Of a stretch of DNA of 64,000 nucleotides, positions 29,045 to 37,872 are shown piece by piece. Origin of the DNA: Gammaproteobacteria bacterium UBA7803 (lineage in GTDB: Bacteria > Pseudomonadota > Gammaproteobacteria > Pseudomonadales > Azotimanducaceae); the NCBI GenBank assembly GCA_002480525.1, contig DLCH01000058.1:30685-94684 (forward strand), given 5' to 3'. Each line of letters starts with the position of its first letter. Position 1 is the first letter of the stretch. The notes below the pieces were generated by a model, which did no database searches, had not been told where the DNA came from, and saw only the letters and a list, made by a program, of their open reading frames with translations. The translations under genes and the position numbers were made by a program.

Positions 29045-29767
29045 ATGAGCAGCCACGCCCGGCCGGCCGCCGAACCGGCGCCGGTGATCCTCGAGATGGC
29101 CGGCATCTTCAAGATCTACGGCAGCGGCGCCGCCGAGGTGCGGGCGCTGGACGGCGTGGACCTGGCGATCCGCGCCGGCGAATTCGTCGCCGTCATGGGG
29201 CCGAGCGGGTCTGGCAAGTCCACCTGCATGAACATCCTCGGCTGCCTGGACGTCCCCACCGCCGGCAGCTACCGCTTCCACGGGGTCGACGTGAGCGCGC
29301 TCCACCGGGACGAGCTGGCCCTGCTGCGCCGGCACTACATGGGCTTCGTGTTCCAGAGCTTCAATCTGCTGCCACGGGTGCACGCGCTTGGCAACGTGGA
29401 GCTGCCGCTGGTCTATCAGGGCGTCCGGCCGGCGGCCCGCCGGGCCCGGGCCCTGGCGGCGCTCGAGGCCGTGCACCTCGGCGACCGCGCCGGCGCCGTG
29501 CCCAGCCAGCTTTCCGGCGGTCAGCAGCAGCGGGTCGCCATCGCCCGGGCGCTGGTCACGGAGCCGTCGCTGCTGCTGGCCGACGAGCCCACGGGGAATC
29601 TCGACACGGCGACGGCCGGGGACATCATGTCGCTGCTGGAGTCGCTGCGCCGGGAGCGGCGGATCACCATCGTCATGGTCACCCACGAGCCGGACATCGC
29701 CGCCCACGCCGAGCGCGTGCTGCAGTTCGTCGACGGACGTCTGGTGCGGGACGGGCCGCCGGCGTGA
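29045..29767 (+). CDS. MacB-like ABC transporter ATPase subunit
   Basis: 240 residues from the ATG at 29045, shortly after the adaptor stop. Walker A (GPSGSGKST), Q-loop (FVFQSFNLLPR), ABC signature (LSGGQQQRVAIARA), Walker B (LLLADEPTGNLD) and H-loop (VMVTHEPD) are all intact. The sequence is of the LolD/MacB/FtsE class. It energises the export operon with the permease that follows, with which it shares a GTGA overlap. Confidence 0.93.
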   Translation: MSSHARPAAEPAPVILEMAGIFKIYGSGAAEVRALDGVDLAIRAGEFVAVMGPSGSGKSTCMNILGCLDVPTAGSYRFHGVDVSALHRDELALLRRHYMGFVFQSFNLLPRVHALGNVELPLVYQGVRPAARRARALAALEAVHLGDRAGAVPSQLSGGQQQRVAIARALVTEPSLLLADEPTGNLDTATAGDIMSLLESLRRERRITIVMVTHEPDIAAHAERVLQFVDGRLVRDGPPA

Positions 29768-30972
29768 GGCCCGTCGACACGCTGGTCATCGCCGTCCAGG
29801 CGATCGGGCGCAACAAGCTCCGGTCGTTTCTGACCGCCCTGGGGATCATCATCGGCGTTGCCAGCGTGGTGGTGATGGTGCACCTGGGCAGGTCCGCCAC
29901 CCGCGCGGTGACCGAGGAAATCGCCAGCATCGGCTCGAACCTGCTGTTCGTGATGCCGGGTACCTCCCAGCGCGGACCCGGCGGCCTGCGCATCCCCGCC
30001 GAGCCCTTCGAGCTGGCCGACGCCGAGGCGATCGAGCGGGAGGTGCCGGGCGTGGTGGTCGCGCCGTCGCTGTCCCGCTCCGCCACGGTGGTCTACGGCA
30101 ACGCCAACGAGTCCGTCAGCGTCGAGGGCACCACCAACGCCTACTTCGAGGTGCGCAATCACCCGCTGGCGTACGGCCGGCCCTTCGAGCCGGCGGAGGT
30201 CCGGTCCGGCGCGGCGGTCTGCATCATCGGGCAGACGCTGGTCGACGACATGTACCTCGACGCCACACCGCTCGGCTCCACGCTGCGGGTCGGGCGCACC
30301 GCCTGCCGGGTGGTCGGCGTGCTCAGCGCCAAGGGTACCTCCATGGGGCAGGACCGCGACCGGACCGTGCTCATGCCCATCAAGACCGTGCAGCGCCGCC
30401 TGGCCGGCGAGCTGGACGTGAACGTCATGTACGTGTCCGCGCTCGTCGACGGCACCACCCCGCGCGTGCAGGACGACATCGAGGCGCTGCTGCGCCAGCG
30501 GCGCCGGATCGCGCCCGGAGCGGAGGACGACTTCAACGTCCGGGATACCCAGGACGTGGCCGACGCCCTGGAGCGCACCACCAACACGCTGACCGTGCTG
30601 CTCGGCGCCATCGCCGCGGTCTCGCTGCTGGTGGGCGGGATCGGCATCATGAACATCATGCTGGTGTCGGTCACCGAGCGGACCCGGGAGATCGGCATCC
30701 GGCTGGCGATCGGCGCACGCACGGCGGACGTGCTGACTCAGTTCCTGGTGGAGTCCGTGGTGCTGTCCACCATCGGCGGGATCATCGGCCTGGCGATCGG
30801 CATGAGCGCGACCTGGCTGGCCACCGCGCAGCTCGATCTGCCGTTCGTGCTGTCGCCGGGCACCATGGCCCTGGGCTTCGGCTTCTCCGTGTTCATCGGC
30901 GTGCTGTTCGGCTTCATACCCGCGCGCAAGGCGGCGCACCTGAATCCCATCGACGCGCTGCGGCACGAGTGA
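29764..30972 (+). CDS. MacB-like ABC transporter permease
   Basis: 402 residues. A first helix near the N-terminus (SFLTALGIIIGVASVVVMV) is followed by a large periplasmic domain and three C-terminal helices with the FtsX-family segment LLVGGIGIMNIMLVSVTERTREIG, split over the membrane core. This is the mechanotransmission-type permease of MacB/LolCE relatives, which export peptides, lipoproteins or antibiotics rather than translocate through a channel. It overlaps the ATPase gene by 4 bases. Confidence 0.9.
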   Translation: MRPVDTLVIAVQAIGRNKLRSFLTALGIIIGVASVVVMVHLGRSATRAVTEEIASIGSNLLFVMPGTSQRGPGGLRIPAEPFELADAEAIEREVPGVVVAPSLSRSATVVYGNANESVSVEGTTNAYFEVRNHPLAYGRPFEPAEVRSGAAVCIIGQTLVDDMYLDATPLGSTLRVGRTACRVVGVLSAKGTSMGQDRDRTVLMPIKTVQRRLAGELDVNVMYVSALVDGTTPRVQDDIEALLRQRRRIAPGAEDDFNVRDTQDVADALERTTNTLTVLLGAIAAVSLLVGGIGIMNIMLVSVTERTREIGIRLAIGARTADVLTQFLVESVVLSTIGGIIGLAIGMSATWLATAQLDLPFVLSPGTMALGFGFSVFIGVLFGFIPARKAAHLNPIDALRHE

Positions 30973-31000
30973 CGCGCTCGACGCGGGCGCCTGGCCGGCG

Positions 31001-31873
31001 TCACGGCGGGGCCGGGGCGTAGCGCGTCAGCGTCGCCGCCCGACCGTCGGCTTCGTCGGCGATGACGATGGCGCCGTCGGCGAGCACGGCGATCCCCTCT
31101 GCCTGGCGGTGCCGGGCCCGGAGCAGCCGCCGCCAGGCCAGCAGCCGGCCCGCCTCCGCATCGACCTCCAGCAGCACCCGCTCCTTGCCGGCGAGCACCA
31201 GCAGTCGCGCCGGCGCCCCGCCGGCACGGCCTGCCCGGGCGGGCAGCCAGGCGAGCCCCGACGGGCGCAGCCGGCGCAGGCCGGTGGCGTTCAGCACCGG
31301 GGCGACGTCGATGGCCAGCACCTCCGACTGGGCGGCATCCGCCGCCACGCGAACGAGCAGGACGTGGCCGGTGCGGGGCGCCCGGGGATACTTGCAGGCC
31401 AGCAGCAGCCCGCCGTCGGGCGCCGTCTCGATGCCCTCGAAACCACAGACTCCGCGCAGCACCGTGGCCTGCCGCCAGGCCGTGGTGCCTCCGGGCGAGA
31501 GGGTGGCCCGGTACACCAGGCCCGGACTCCCCAGCAGCCACAGCGCGTCGCCGCGGCGGGCGAGGCCCTCGAAATCCCCCGGCGGACCCGGGGCGCCGGG
31601 CACGGCAACGATCTCCAGCGTCGCGCCGGGCGCCAGCCGCCACAGCGCCGCGCCGTTGTCGTGGTGCGCCAGCAGCCCACCTTCGCCGTCGTCGACCAGG
31701 CCGGAGACTTCCGCAAGCTCGTCGGGCAGGGTCCACCGGCCCGAGGGCGCGTCGAAACGATAGTGGGACAGCCCGGTCGCCGGCACGAGGTCGGCGCCCC
31801 GGCCGGCATCGGTGGCGCAGCCCGGGCCACCCGTCAGCGCGGCGGCCAGCAGGGCCACGGGGGCCAGGCGCAC
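31001..31873 (-). CDS. SdiA-regulated family lipoprotein-like protein
   Basis: About 290 residues from the GTG at 31873, five bases after the stop of the molybdopterin subunit gene. A lipoprotein-type signal (LLAAALTGGPGC) is followed by a beta-propeller-like chain of repeats: EVSGLVDDGEGGLLAHHDN, GDFEGLARRGDALWLLGS, GFEGIETAPDGGLLLACK and RQAEGIAVLADGAIVIADE. This matches the SdiA-regulated (YjiK-like) family, of unknown activity. It is the last gene of the minus-strand operon. Confidence 0.75.
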   Translation of the reverse strand: MRLAPVALLAAALTGGPGCATDAGRGADLVPATGLSHYRFDAPSGRWTLPDELAEVSGLVDDGEGGLLAHHDNGAALWRLAPGATLEIVAVPGAPGPPGDFEGLARRGDALWLLGSPGLVYRATLSPGGTTAWRQATVLRGVCGFEGIETAPDGGLLLACKYPRAPRTGHVLLVRVAADAAQSEVLAIDVAPVLNATGLRRLRPSGLAWLPARAGRAGGAPARLLVLAGKERVLLEVDAEAGRLLAWRRLLRARHRQAEGIAVLADGAIVIADEADGRAATLTRYAPAPP

Positions 31874-31878
31874 GCCGC

Positions 31879-34185
31879 TCAGCCGCCGGCCGCGAGGCAG
31901 CGCCAGACTTTCTCGGCGGTGAGCGGCATCTGCAGCCGCTCGCGGCGGACGCGGTCGATGCCGCCGCGCCGCAGCGCATCGCACACGGCGTTGAAGACCA
32001 CGTGGGGCGCGGCGCAGGCACCGCCCTCGCCGATGCCCTTGACGCCGAGCTCGTTGGTAGGCTCCAGGACCTCGTGGAACCCCACGTCGATGTCCGGCAT
32101 GTCCGCGGCGTGGGGCATGGCGTAGTCCATGAACGAGCCGGTCACGAGCTGCCCGTAGGCGTCGTACACGGCGTGCTCCAGCAGCGCCTGGCCGAGCCCC
32201 TGGACGACGCCGCCGTGGACCTGGCCGGTGGCCAGCAGCGGGTTGATCACCCGGCCGCAGTCGTCGACCGCGGTGTACCGCAGCACCTCGATCTCACCGG
32301 TGTCCGGATCCACCGCCACCTCGGCCACGTGGCAGCCATTGGGAAACGTGTAACCGCCGCCCCGGTCGTAGCGGAAGGTCTCCGCCAGCGGCGCGCCGCC
32401 GAAGGTGGCGTCCAGAGCGGCGCGCGCCACCTCCTCGAGGGTCACCTCGCCGGGACCGTCGTCGAGCCGGTACACGCCACCCTGGTAGCAAACCCGCTCC
32501 GGCGCAGCCTGCAGCAGCGCCGCCGCCGTGTCCCGGCCGCGCCGCACCACCGCCTGGCCGGCCTGCCGGACCGCGATGCCGCCCATCTGGGAGGACCGGG
32601 AACCGCCGGTGCCGCCGCCGAACTTCACCACCGCGGTGTCGCCCTGAACGATGCGGATCCGGTGGAAGTCCACCTCCAGCGCCTCGGCGAGGATCTGGGC
32701 GTAGGCGGTCTCGTGGCCCTGGCCGTGGGAGTAGGTGCCGACCACCGCCTCGACGGTGCCGTCGGCGGCCACGGACACCCGGGCTTCCTCCTCGGGGCCG
32801 CCGCCGGAAGATTCCACGTAGTAGCCGAGGCCGATGCCCCGCCAGCGTCCGTCCGCGCCTTCTGCGCGGCCGCCGAAGCCGGCCCAGTCCGCGCGTTCCA
32901 GGGCCCGGGCCAGGGTGCCGGCGAAGTTGCCGCTGTGCATGGTCACGCCGGCATGATTGGTGAACGGCAGGTCCTCGGGACGGACGAAGTTGCGCCGGCG
33001 GATCTCGTCGGGGGCCAGCCCGAGCTGTTCCGCGGCGGCGTCCATCAACCGCTCCATGACGTAGCACGCTTCGGGGCGGCCGGCGCCCCGGTAGGCGGAC
33101 ACCGGCATCACGTTGGTGAACAGGCAGCGCACCCGGTGATGCAGCGTCGGAATCCGGTAGACGGTGCCGACCACCCGGCCGCCGGCGACGGTGGGCACCA
33201 GCGGTCCCACCGCCGAGCAGTAGGCGCCGAGGTTGGCCAGCGTGTCGACCGCCAGCGCCACCACCCGGCCGTCCTCGTCCAGGCCCAGCTCGCAGCGGGT
33301 CCGGTTGTCGCGGCCGTGGGCGTCCGACAGGAACATCTCGCTGCGGTCGCCGCGCCACTTCACCGGCCGACCCAGCGCCCGGGCCGCGAACAGGCACACG
33401 CACGCCTCCGGGTAGACCTCGCCGCGAATGCCGAAGCCGCCGCCGGTGTCGCCGCTGATCACCCGCACCCGCTCGGCATCGACCTTGAGGATGGCCCGCG
33501 CCAGCACCCCCTGCTGGGCGTAGGCGCCCTGGCTGGGGTTGTAGAGCAGGAATCCGTCCTCGCCGTAGTCCGCGACGCAGGCCCGCGGCTCGAGCGGCGT
33601 CGGCGCCACCCGGTTGTTCACCAGGTCGAGGGCGACCCGGTGGCGGGCCGAGGCCAGCGCCCGCGCGGTCGCGGCCTCGTCGCCGTTCTCGTAGCGCAGG
33701 CACAGATTGCCGGGGCAGTCGTCGTGCAGCCGAGGGGCGTCGGGGCCGGCCGCGGCTTCCAGATCCACCACCGGCGGCAGATCGTCCACCTCGAGCTCGA
33801 TCAGCTCCGCCGCGGCCACCGCTGCGGCCCGGGTCTCGGCGATCACCGCGGCGAGCGGTTCCCCGACGAAGCGCACCCGGTCCCGGGCCAGCACCGGCCG
33901 TTCCGGGATGAACGCCGGCTCGCCGTCGGCACCGGTGATGCGCGCCCGGCAGGGCAGCGGTCCGAGCTCGTGCAGGTCTTCCGCGGTCAACACGGCATGC
34001 ACGCCGCGCGCCGCCAGGGCGGCGGACACGTCGAGCCGGCGGATCACGCCGTGGGCGTGGGGCGAGCGCAGGAACGCCGCATGAAGCTGGCCGGGCAGAT
34101 CGACGTCGTCGGTGAAACGGCCGGCGCCGGTGACCAGCCGCGGGTCCTCGGTGCGGGGCACGCTCTGGCCGATGCCGAACTTCAC
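31879..34185 (-). CDS. xanthine dehydrogenase family molybdopterin-binding large subunit
   Basis: 768 residues. The cofactor-binding blocks GGGFGIRGEVYPEA, the YRGAGRPEACYVMERLMDA segment, QGDTAVVKFGGGTGGSRS and the catalytic GIGEGGACAAPH near the C-terminus are all present. The segment is AYRGAGRPE, not the AYRCSFR of true CO dehydrogenase, so the enzyme is a hydroxylase of the aldehyde-oxidase/isoquinoline type. No iron-sulfur or FAD subunit gene adjoins in the window; its neighbours are a FAH-family protein and an alcohol dehydrogenase. Partners must lie elsewhere. Confidence 0.88.
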   Translation of the reverse strand: MKFGIGQSVPRTEDPRLVTGAGRFTDDVDLPGQLHAAFLRSPHAHGVIRRLDVSAALAARGVHAVLTAEDLHELGPLPCRARITGADGEPAFIPERPVLARDRVRFVGEPLAAVIAETRAAAVAAAELIELEVDDLPPVVDLEAAAGPDAPRLHDDCPGNLCLRYENGDEAATARALASARHRVALDLVNNRVAPTPLEPRACVADYGEDGFLLYNPSQGAYAQQGVLARAILKVDAERVRVISGDTGGGFGIRGEVYPEACVCLFAARALGRPVKWRGDRSEMFLSDAHGRDNRTRCELGLDEDGRVVALAVDTLANLGAYCSAVGPLVPTVAGGRVVGTVYRIPTLHHRVRCLFTNVMPVSAYRGAGRPEACYVMERLMDAAAEQLGLAPDEIRRRNFVRPEDLPFTNHAGVTMHSGNFAGTLARALERADWAGFGGRAEGADGRWRGIGLGYYVESSGGGPEEEARVSVAADGTVEAVVGTYSHGQGHETAYAQILAEALEVDFHRIRIVQGDTAVVKFGGGTGGSRSSQMGGIAVRQAGQAVVRRGRDTAAALLQAAPERVCYQGGVYRLDDGPGEVTLEEVARAALDATFGGAPLAETFRYDRGGGYTFPNGCHVAEVAVDPDTGEIEVLRYTAVDDCGRVINPLLATGQVHGGVVQGLGQALLEHAVYDAYGQLVTGSFMDYAMPHAADMPDIDVGFHEVLEPTNELGVKGIGEGGACAAPHVVFNAVCDALRRGGIDRVRRERLQMPLTAEKVWRCLAAGG

Positions 34186-34228
34186 CGCTCGGCCGCTCCC
34201 GGGTCTGTGGGGGCCGTGCCCGTCACGC

Positions 34229-35074
34229 TCAGCCGACGGTGACCCGGTGGCGCAGCACGCCGATGGGCTTCACCTCGACTTCGATCTCGTCACCCTCGTC
34301 CATGAACACCGGCGGGGTGCGGGCGGCGCCCACGCCGCCGGGCGTGCCGGTGACGATCACGTCCCCCGGGGTCAGCTCGCAGAACGTGGAGCAGTACTCG
34401 ATGATGTCGCCGAAATCGAACACCAGCAGGTCGGCGGTGGCGTTCTGCATCACCTCGCCGTTCAGCCGCGTGGTGATCTCCATGGCGCCGATGTCGGCGA
34501 CATCGTCCCGGGTCACCATCCACGGCCCGAAGCCGCCGGTGGACGGAAAGTTCTTGCCGGGGGTGAACTGGGTGGTCTGCCGCTGATACTCCCGCACGCT
34601 GCCGTCGTTGTAGATGCTGTAGCCGGCGACATGGTCCAGGGCCCGGGCCTTGGGAATGCGCCGTCCGGCCTTGCCGATGACCAGGGCGATCTCGCCCTCG
34701 TAGTCCAGGGTGTTGGACTCCTTCGGCCGGATCATCGGCTGCCCGTGGCCGACCTGGGCGTTGGCGAAGCGCACGAAGATGGTCGGGAAGCCCTCGCCGC
34801 CCCGCCCGGTCTCCTCCTGGTGCGCCTTGTAGTTGAGACCCACGCAGAGAATCTTGTCCGGATTGGGCACCGTCGGCAGGTAGACCAGGCCCTCGAGGGG
34901 CAGATCCGCCGCGTCGCCGCACAGCCCGGCGAGCTCGTCGAGGGCGTCGGCGGCGATGGCGGATTTCAGGTCCGCGAACTTGCCGCGGGCACCGACGTCG
35001 ACCACGCCGGCGCCGTCGCTGGTCAGGTAACCGAAGGTCGGGGCACCGTCACGAATGAAAGACAGCCAGCGCAT
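34229..35074 (-). CDS. fumarylacetoacetate hydrolase family protein
   Basis: 281 residues. The FAH core is clear: ILCVGLNYKAHQEETGRG, LDYEGEIALVIGK, the Gly-rich GDVIVTGTPGGVGAAR and a Glu/Asp/Glu metal-site order. Members cleave C-C bonds of diketo acids, decarboxylate or hydrate related acids, in aromatic or sugar acid breakdown. It sits between an alcohol dehydrogenase and a molybdenum hydroxylase in one operon, which suggests ring-hydroxylation followed by cleavage of an aromatic or heterocyclic compound (inference). Confidence 0.9.
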   Translation of the reverse strand: MRWLSFIRDGAPTFGYLTSDGAGVVDVGARGKFADLKSAIAADALDELAGLCGDAADLPLEGLVYLPTVPNPDKILCVGLNYKAHQEETGRGGEGFPTIFVRFANAQVGHGQPMIRPKESNTLDYEGEIALVIGKAGRRIPKARALDHVAGYSIYNDGSVREYQRQTTQFTPGKNFPSTGGFGPWMVTRDDVADIGAMEITTRLNGEVMQNATADLLVFDFGDIIEYCSTFCELTPGDVIVTGTPGGVGAARTPPVFMDEGDEIEVEVKPIGVLRHRVTVG

Positions 35075-35078
35075 GGGA

Positions 35079-36161
35079 CTACTCGAACATGATGACGTTG
35101 CGGGCGATCTCGCCGGTTTCGAGCTGCTTCATCGCGTCGTTGATGTCCGCCAGCCTGATGTGGCTGGAGATCATGTCGTCGAGGTGCAGCTTGCCCTGCA
35201 GGTAGAGGTCCACGAACCGGGGCATGTCCACCCGGAACCGATTCGAGCCCATGAACGAGCCCTGGATCTTCTTCTCGAACAGGAACTCGACGCCGTGCAG
35301 GGTCACCATGTCGCCGGGCGGAATCATGCCGATGATGGTGGCCGCGCCACCGTTGCGCAGCATGTTGAAGGCCTGCTCGGCGGTGGCCTTCAGGCCGATC
35401 GCCTCGAAGGTGTAGTGGGCGCCGCCGTCGGTCAGCTCCTTGACCGCCTCCACCGCGTCGGTGTCCTTGGCGTTGACCACGTCGGTGGCGCCGAACTTGC
35501 GCGCCAGCTCGAGTTTCGACGGCACCGTGTCGACGGCGATCACCCGGCTGGCGCCGGCGATGGCGGCGCCGTTGATGCAGGACAGGCCGACCCCGCCGCA
35601 GCCGATCACCGCCACCGTCGAGCCCGGCTCCACCCTGGCGGTATGGATGACGGCGCCGACGCCGGTGGTGACGCCGCAGCCGATCAGCGCGGCGCGATCC
35701 AGCGGCATGTCCTCGCGGATCTTCGCCACGGCGTGCTCGTGGACCAGCATGTGCTCGGCGAAGGAGCCCAGGTTGGCGAACTGGGTGAGCGGCTTGCCGG
35801 CGTCCGACAGGCGCGGCTCCTCTTCCTCGCGGCGCTTGGTCTCCGGCTCCTGGCACAGGGTCATGCGGCCGGTGAGGCAGTATTCGCAGTGGCCGCAGAA
35901 CACCGACAGGCAGGTGATCACGTGATCGCCCGGCTTGACGTAATGAACGTCCGACCCGACCTGCTCCACCACGCCCGCGCTCTCGTGGCCGAGCACCATC
36001 GGGAGCTGGCCCGGGTAGGTGCCGTTGAAGAAGTGCAGGTCCGAGTGACACACCCCGGCTGCCACGGTGCGGATCAGCACCTCACGGGGCCCCGGCTTGG
36101 AGACCTGGACCTCCTCGATCTCCATGGGCTGATTGACCTCGCGGAATACGGCTGCCTTCAT
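35079..36161 (-). CDS. Zn-dependent medium-chain alcohol dehydrogenase
   Basis: 360 residues. The catalytic zinc Cys is in AGVCHSDLHF with GHESAGVV after it, and the structural zinc site is CGHCEYCLTGRMTLC. The nucleotide fold carries VIGCGGVGLSCINGA. The pattern is that of class III/mycothiol-type alcohol dehydrogenases (NAD-linked), and the insertion KRREEEEPRL is polar. It is the first gene of the FAH / Mo-hydroxylase operon, 4 bases before the FAH gene. The substrate alcohol is unknown. Confidence 0.92.
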   Translation of the reverse strand: MKAAVFREVNQPMEIEEVQVSKPGPREVLIRTVAAGVCHSDLHFFNGTYPGQLPMVLGHESAGVVEQVGSDVHYVKPGDHVITCLSVFCGHCEYCLTGRMTLCQEPETKRREEEEPRLSDAGKPLTQFANLGSFAEHMLVHEHAVAKIREDMPLDRAALIGCGVTTGVGAVIHTARVEPGSTVAVIGCGGVGLSCINGAAIAGASRVIAVDTVPSKLELARKFGATDVVNAKDTDAVEAVKELTDGGAHYTFEAIGLKATAEQAFNMLRNGGAATIIGMIPPGDMVTLHGVEFLFEKKIQGSFMGSNRFRVDMPRFVDLYLQGKLHLDDMISSHIRLADINDAMKQLETGEIARNVIMFE

Positions 36162-36199
36162 CGGATGTTCCCCCCGGATGGATGAGTGACTTCTACCCT

Positions 36200-36286
36200 G
36201 TAGGAGCGGCCTCCCGGCCGCGATTCACCGGATTGCACGGCAACCGGATCGCGGCCGGGAGGCTACCCGCCCAGGGCCGCTCCTAC
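36200..36286. repeat. REP-like palindrome, copy 2, with interrupted right arm
   Basis: The left arm (36200-36225) starts gtaggagcggcctcccgg and the right arm mirrors it from 36247. The right arm is broken by a 14-base insertion (36263-36276) before ccgctcctac resumes at 36277. It lies between the alcohol dehydrogenase start and the pdxA end. Confidence 0.8.
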
Positions 36287-36333
36287 GAGAGCTATGTGTT
36301 GGCTCGAGTAACTGAGGGAGTGTGCCGGGCCGC

Positions 36334-37362
36334 TCAGAGCTGCGCAAGGCGGCCGTCGATGAGGGCCTCCGCGGCGGCCACCGCCGCGGCCAGGCTGCGC
36401 GGGTCCGCCACGCCGCGGCCGGCGATGTCGAAGGCGGTGCCGTGATCCACCGAGGTGCGGACGAACGGGATGCCCAGGGTGGCCGTGGTGCTGGCGTGGA
36501 AATCGTGGACCTTGATGGCGATGTGGCCCTGGTCGTGGTACAGCGCCAGCACCACGTCGAACTCGCCGTCGATGGCCCGGTTGAACACCGAGTCCGCCGG
36601 CCAGGGGCCGCTCACGGCGAGCCCCTCGGCCCGGGCGTCGGCCACCGCCGGCGCCAGCTCGTCGATCTCCTCGCGGCCGAGCAGCCCGCCCTCGCCGCCG
36701 TGGGGATTCAGCGCCGCCACCGCGATGCGGGCGCCGGGCAGCCCCCAGGTCGACAGGGTCCGCGCGGTGAGCCGGAGCTTGTGCAGCACGTTGTCCCGGG
36801 TCACGTAGCGCGCCGCCTCGATCAGCGACTTGTGGGTGGACAGGTGAACCACCCGCAGCCCCGGCGTCATGAGCATGGTGGCGGTCCAGTCCGCGCCGGT
36901 GAGCCGGGAGAGGATCTCCTGGTGGCCGATGTCGTCGACGTAGCCGGCCGCGTGAATGGCTTCCTTGTGGATGGGACAGGTGACCATGCCCGCCACCTGC
37001 CCCGCCAGACAGGCGCGCGCCGCCGTCTCCACCGAGCGCACCGCGATCTCGCCGCAGCGGGCGTCGACGCGGCCGAACTCGAAGCCCTCCGGGCCGAGGC
37101 CGACGTCCAGCAGCGCCAGCGGCGCGCCGGCGGTGTCGGGACCGGGGACGTCCGCCAGCTCCGGCAGCGTGACGCCGGCGGCTTCGGCGCCGGCCTCCAG
37201 CGCCCAGCGGGTGCCGATCAGCAGCAGCGGCCGCACGTCGGGGCCCGACGCCCGTTCCGCCAGCAGGCGCGTCGCCACTTCCGGACCGATGCCGGCCGGG
37301 TCGCCCAGGGTCAGCGCCAGGGGCAGCCGCGCGCCGGATACTGTATATTCATCCACCATCAT
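36334..37362 (-). CDS. pdxA: 4-hydroxythreonine-4-phosphate dehydrogenase
   Basis: About 342 residues. The opening LTLGDPAGIGPE, the VTCPIHKEAIHAAGY and VHLSTHKSL blocks and the late metal site LALYHDQGHIAIK identify PdxA of pyridoxal 5'-phosphate synthesis. It oxidises and decarboxylates 4-phosphohydroxy-threonine with NAD and is a cytosolic dimer. ATGs at 37362 and 37359 and a GTG at 37356 are in frame; the start codons overlap the divergent small CxxC protein gene, so the two promoters lie inside each other's coding starts. Confidence 0.92.
   Translation of the reverse strand: MMVDEYTVSGARLPLALTLGDPAGIGPEVATRLLAERASGPDVRPLLLIGTRWALEAGAEAAGVTLPELADVPGPDTAGAPLALLDVGLGPEGFEFGRVDARCGEIAVRSVETAARACLAGQVAGMVTCPIHKEAIHAAGYVDDIGHQEILSRLTGADWTATMLMTPGLRVVHLSTHKSLIEAARYVTRDNVLHKLRLTARTLSTWGLPGARIAVAALNPHGGEGGLLGREEIDELAPAVADARAEGLAVSGPWPADSVFNRAIDGEFDVVLALYHDQGHIAIKVHDFHASTTATLGIPFVRTSVDHGTAFDIAGRGVADPRSLAAAVAAAEALIDGRLAQL
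37341..37356 (+). promoter_or_regulatory. LexA-like site (CTG-N10-CAC)
   Basis: TACTGTATATTCATCCAC (37339-37356) starts with a full consensus SOS half-site (TACTGTATAT) and ends with CAC rather than CAG at the LexA spacing. It ends 4 bases before the CxxC protein ATG and overlaps the pdxA start codons. It could instead be only a -10 element (TATATT, 37344-37349). Confidence 0.35.
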
Positions 37363-37597
37363 GCAGAAGCTGTCGGACCTGCTGGAGAGTTTTCGAGTGT
37401 ACGCCGTTTGCGTGCCCTGCGGCCGCATGGAGGCGCTGGACCTGGCGCGGGCGGCGGCCCGGCTCGGCGAGGGCGCCACCGTCGCCGACCTGCGCGCCCG
37501 GGTGCGCTGCGGCGCCTGCCGCGCCTTCACCCGCGACGTGCGCGTGGTCTACGTGGGTCCGGAGGACCGCCGGGCGGACTTCCGCTACCGGCGCTGA
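37361..37597 (+). CDS. small protein with two CxxC pairs
   Basis: 78 residues from the ATG at 37361, divergent from pdxA with overlapping start codons. The Cys pairs CVPC (residues ~18-21) and CGAC (~50-53) are about 30 residues apart with a helical Ala/Arg/Leu stretch between them, like a split zinc ribbon or a redox pair. I do not recognise the family. There is no long leader, and the upstream frame is only the shadow of pdxA. Confidence 0.6.
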   Translation: MQKLSDLLESFRVYAVCVPCGRMEALDLARAAARLGEGATVADLRARVRCGACRAFTRDVRVVYVGPEDRRADFRYRR

Positions 37598-37665
37598 TCG
37601 CCGTCTATCGGCGCGGATCGGCATCGCGCTACCATGGGCCGCTCACGGACGCACAGGAAGACGAC

Positions 37666-37845
37666 ATGGGCGTGGAAACCGGCGGCCTGCTGGGCCTGAT
37701 TCACCTGGTCATCGTGATCTACGCGCTGGTCAAGATCGTCCAGAGCGGCGCCTCCACGGGCGCCAAGGTGCTGTGGATCGTGATCGTCCTGGTGCTGCCG
37801 ATCCTCGGGCTGATCCTCTGGCTGCTGCTCGGGCCCAAGGGCTGA
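37666..37845 (+). CDS. small phospholipase D N-terminal-like (PLDc_N) membrane protein
   Basis: 59 residues from the ATG at 37666 with GGAAGACGAC upstream. Two hydrophobic segments (LIHLVIVIYALVKI and VLWIVIVLVLPILGLILWLLLG) with the PILG-x-x-x-W-x-x-x-GPKG ending match the short PLDc_N-type membrane proteins, which occur free-standing in many proteobacteria. The function is unknown. A TACCAT hexamer 30 bases upstream may be its promoter -10. Confidence 0.75.
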   Translation: MGVETGGLLGLIHLVIVIYALVKIVQSGASTGAKVLWIVIVLVLPILGLILWLLLGPKG

Positions 37846-37872
37846 CCCGGCCGTCAGGCGGGGGCGCCGGGC

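Noticed and set aside
31879..34185. CO dehydrogenase large subunit (CoxL)
   Set aside because: The active-site loop reads AYRGAGRPE rather than AYRCSFR, and no coxM or coxS genes adjoin.
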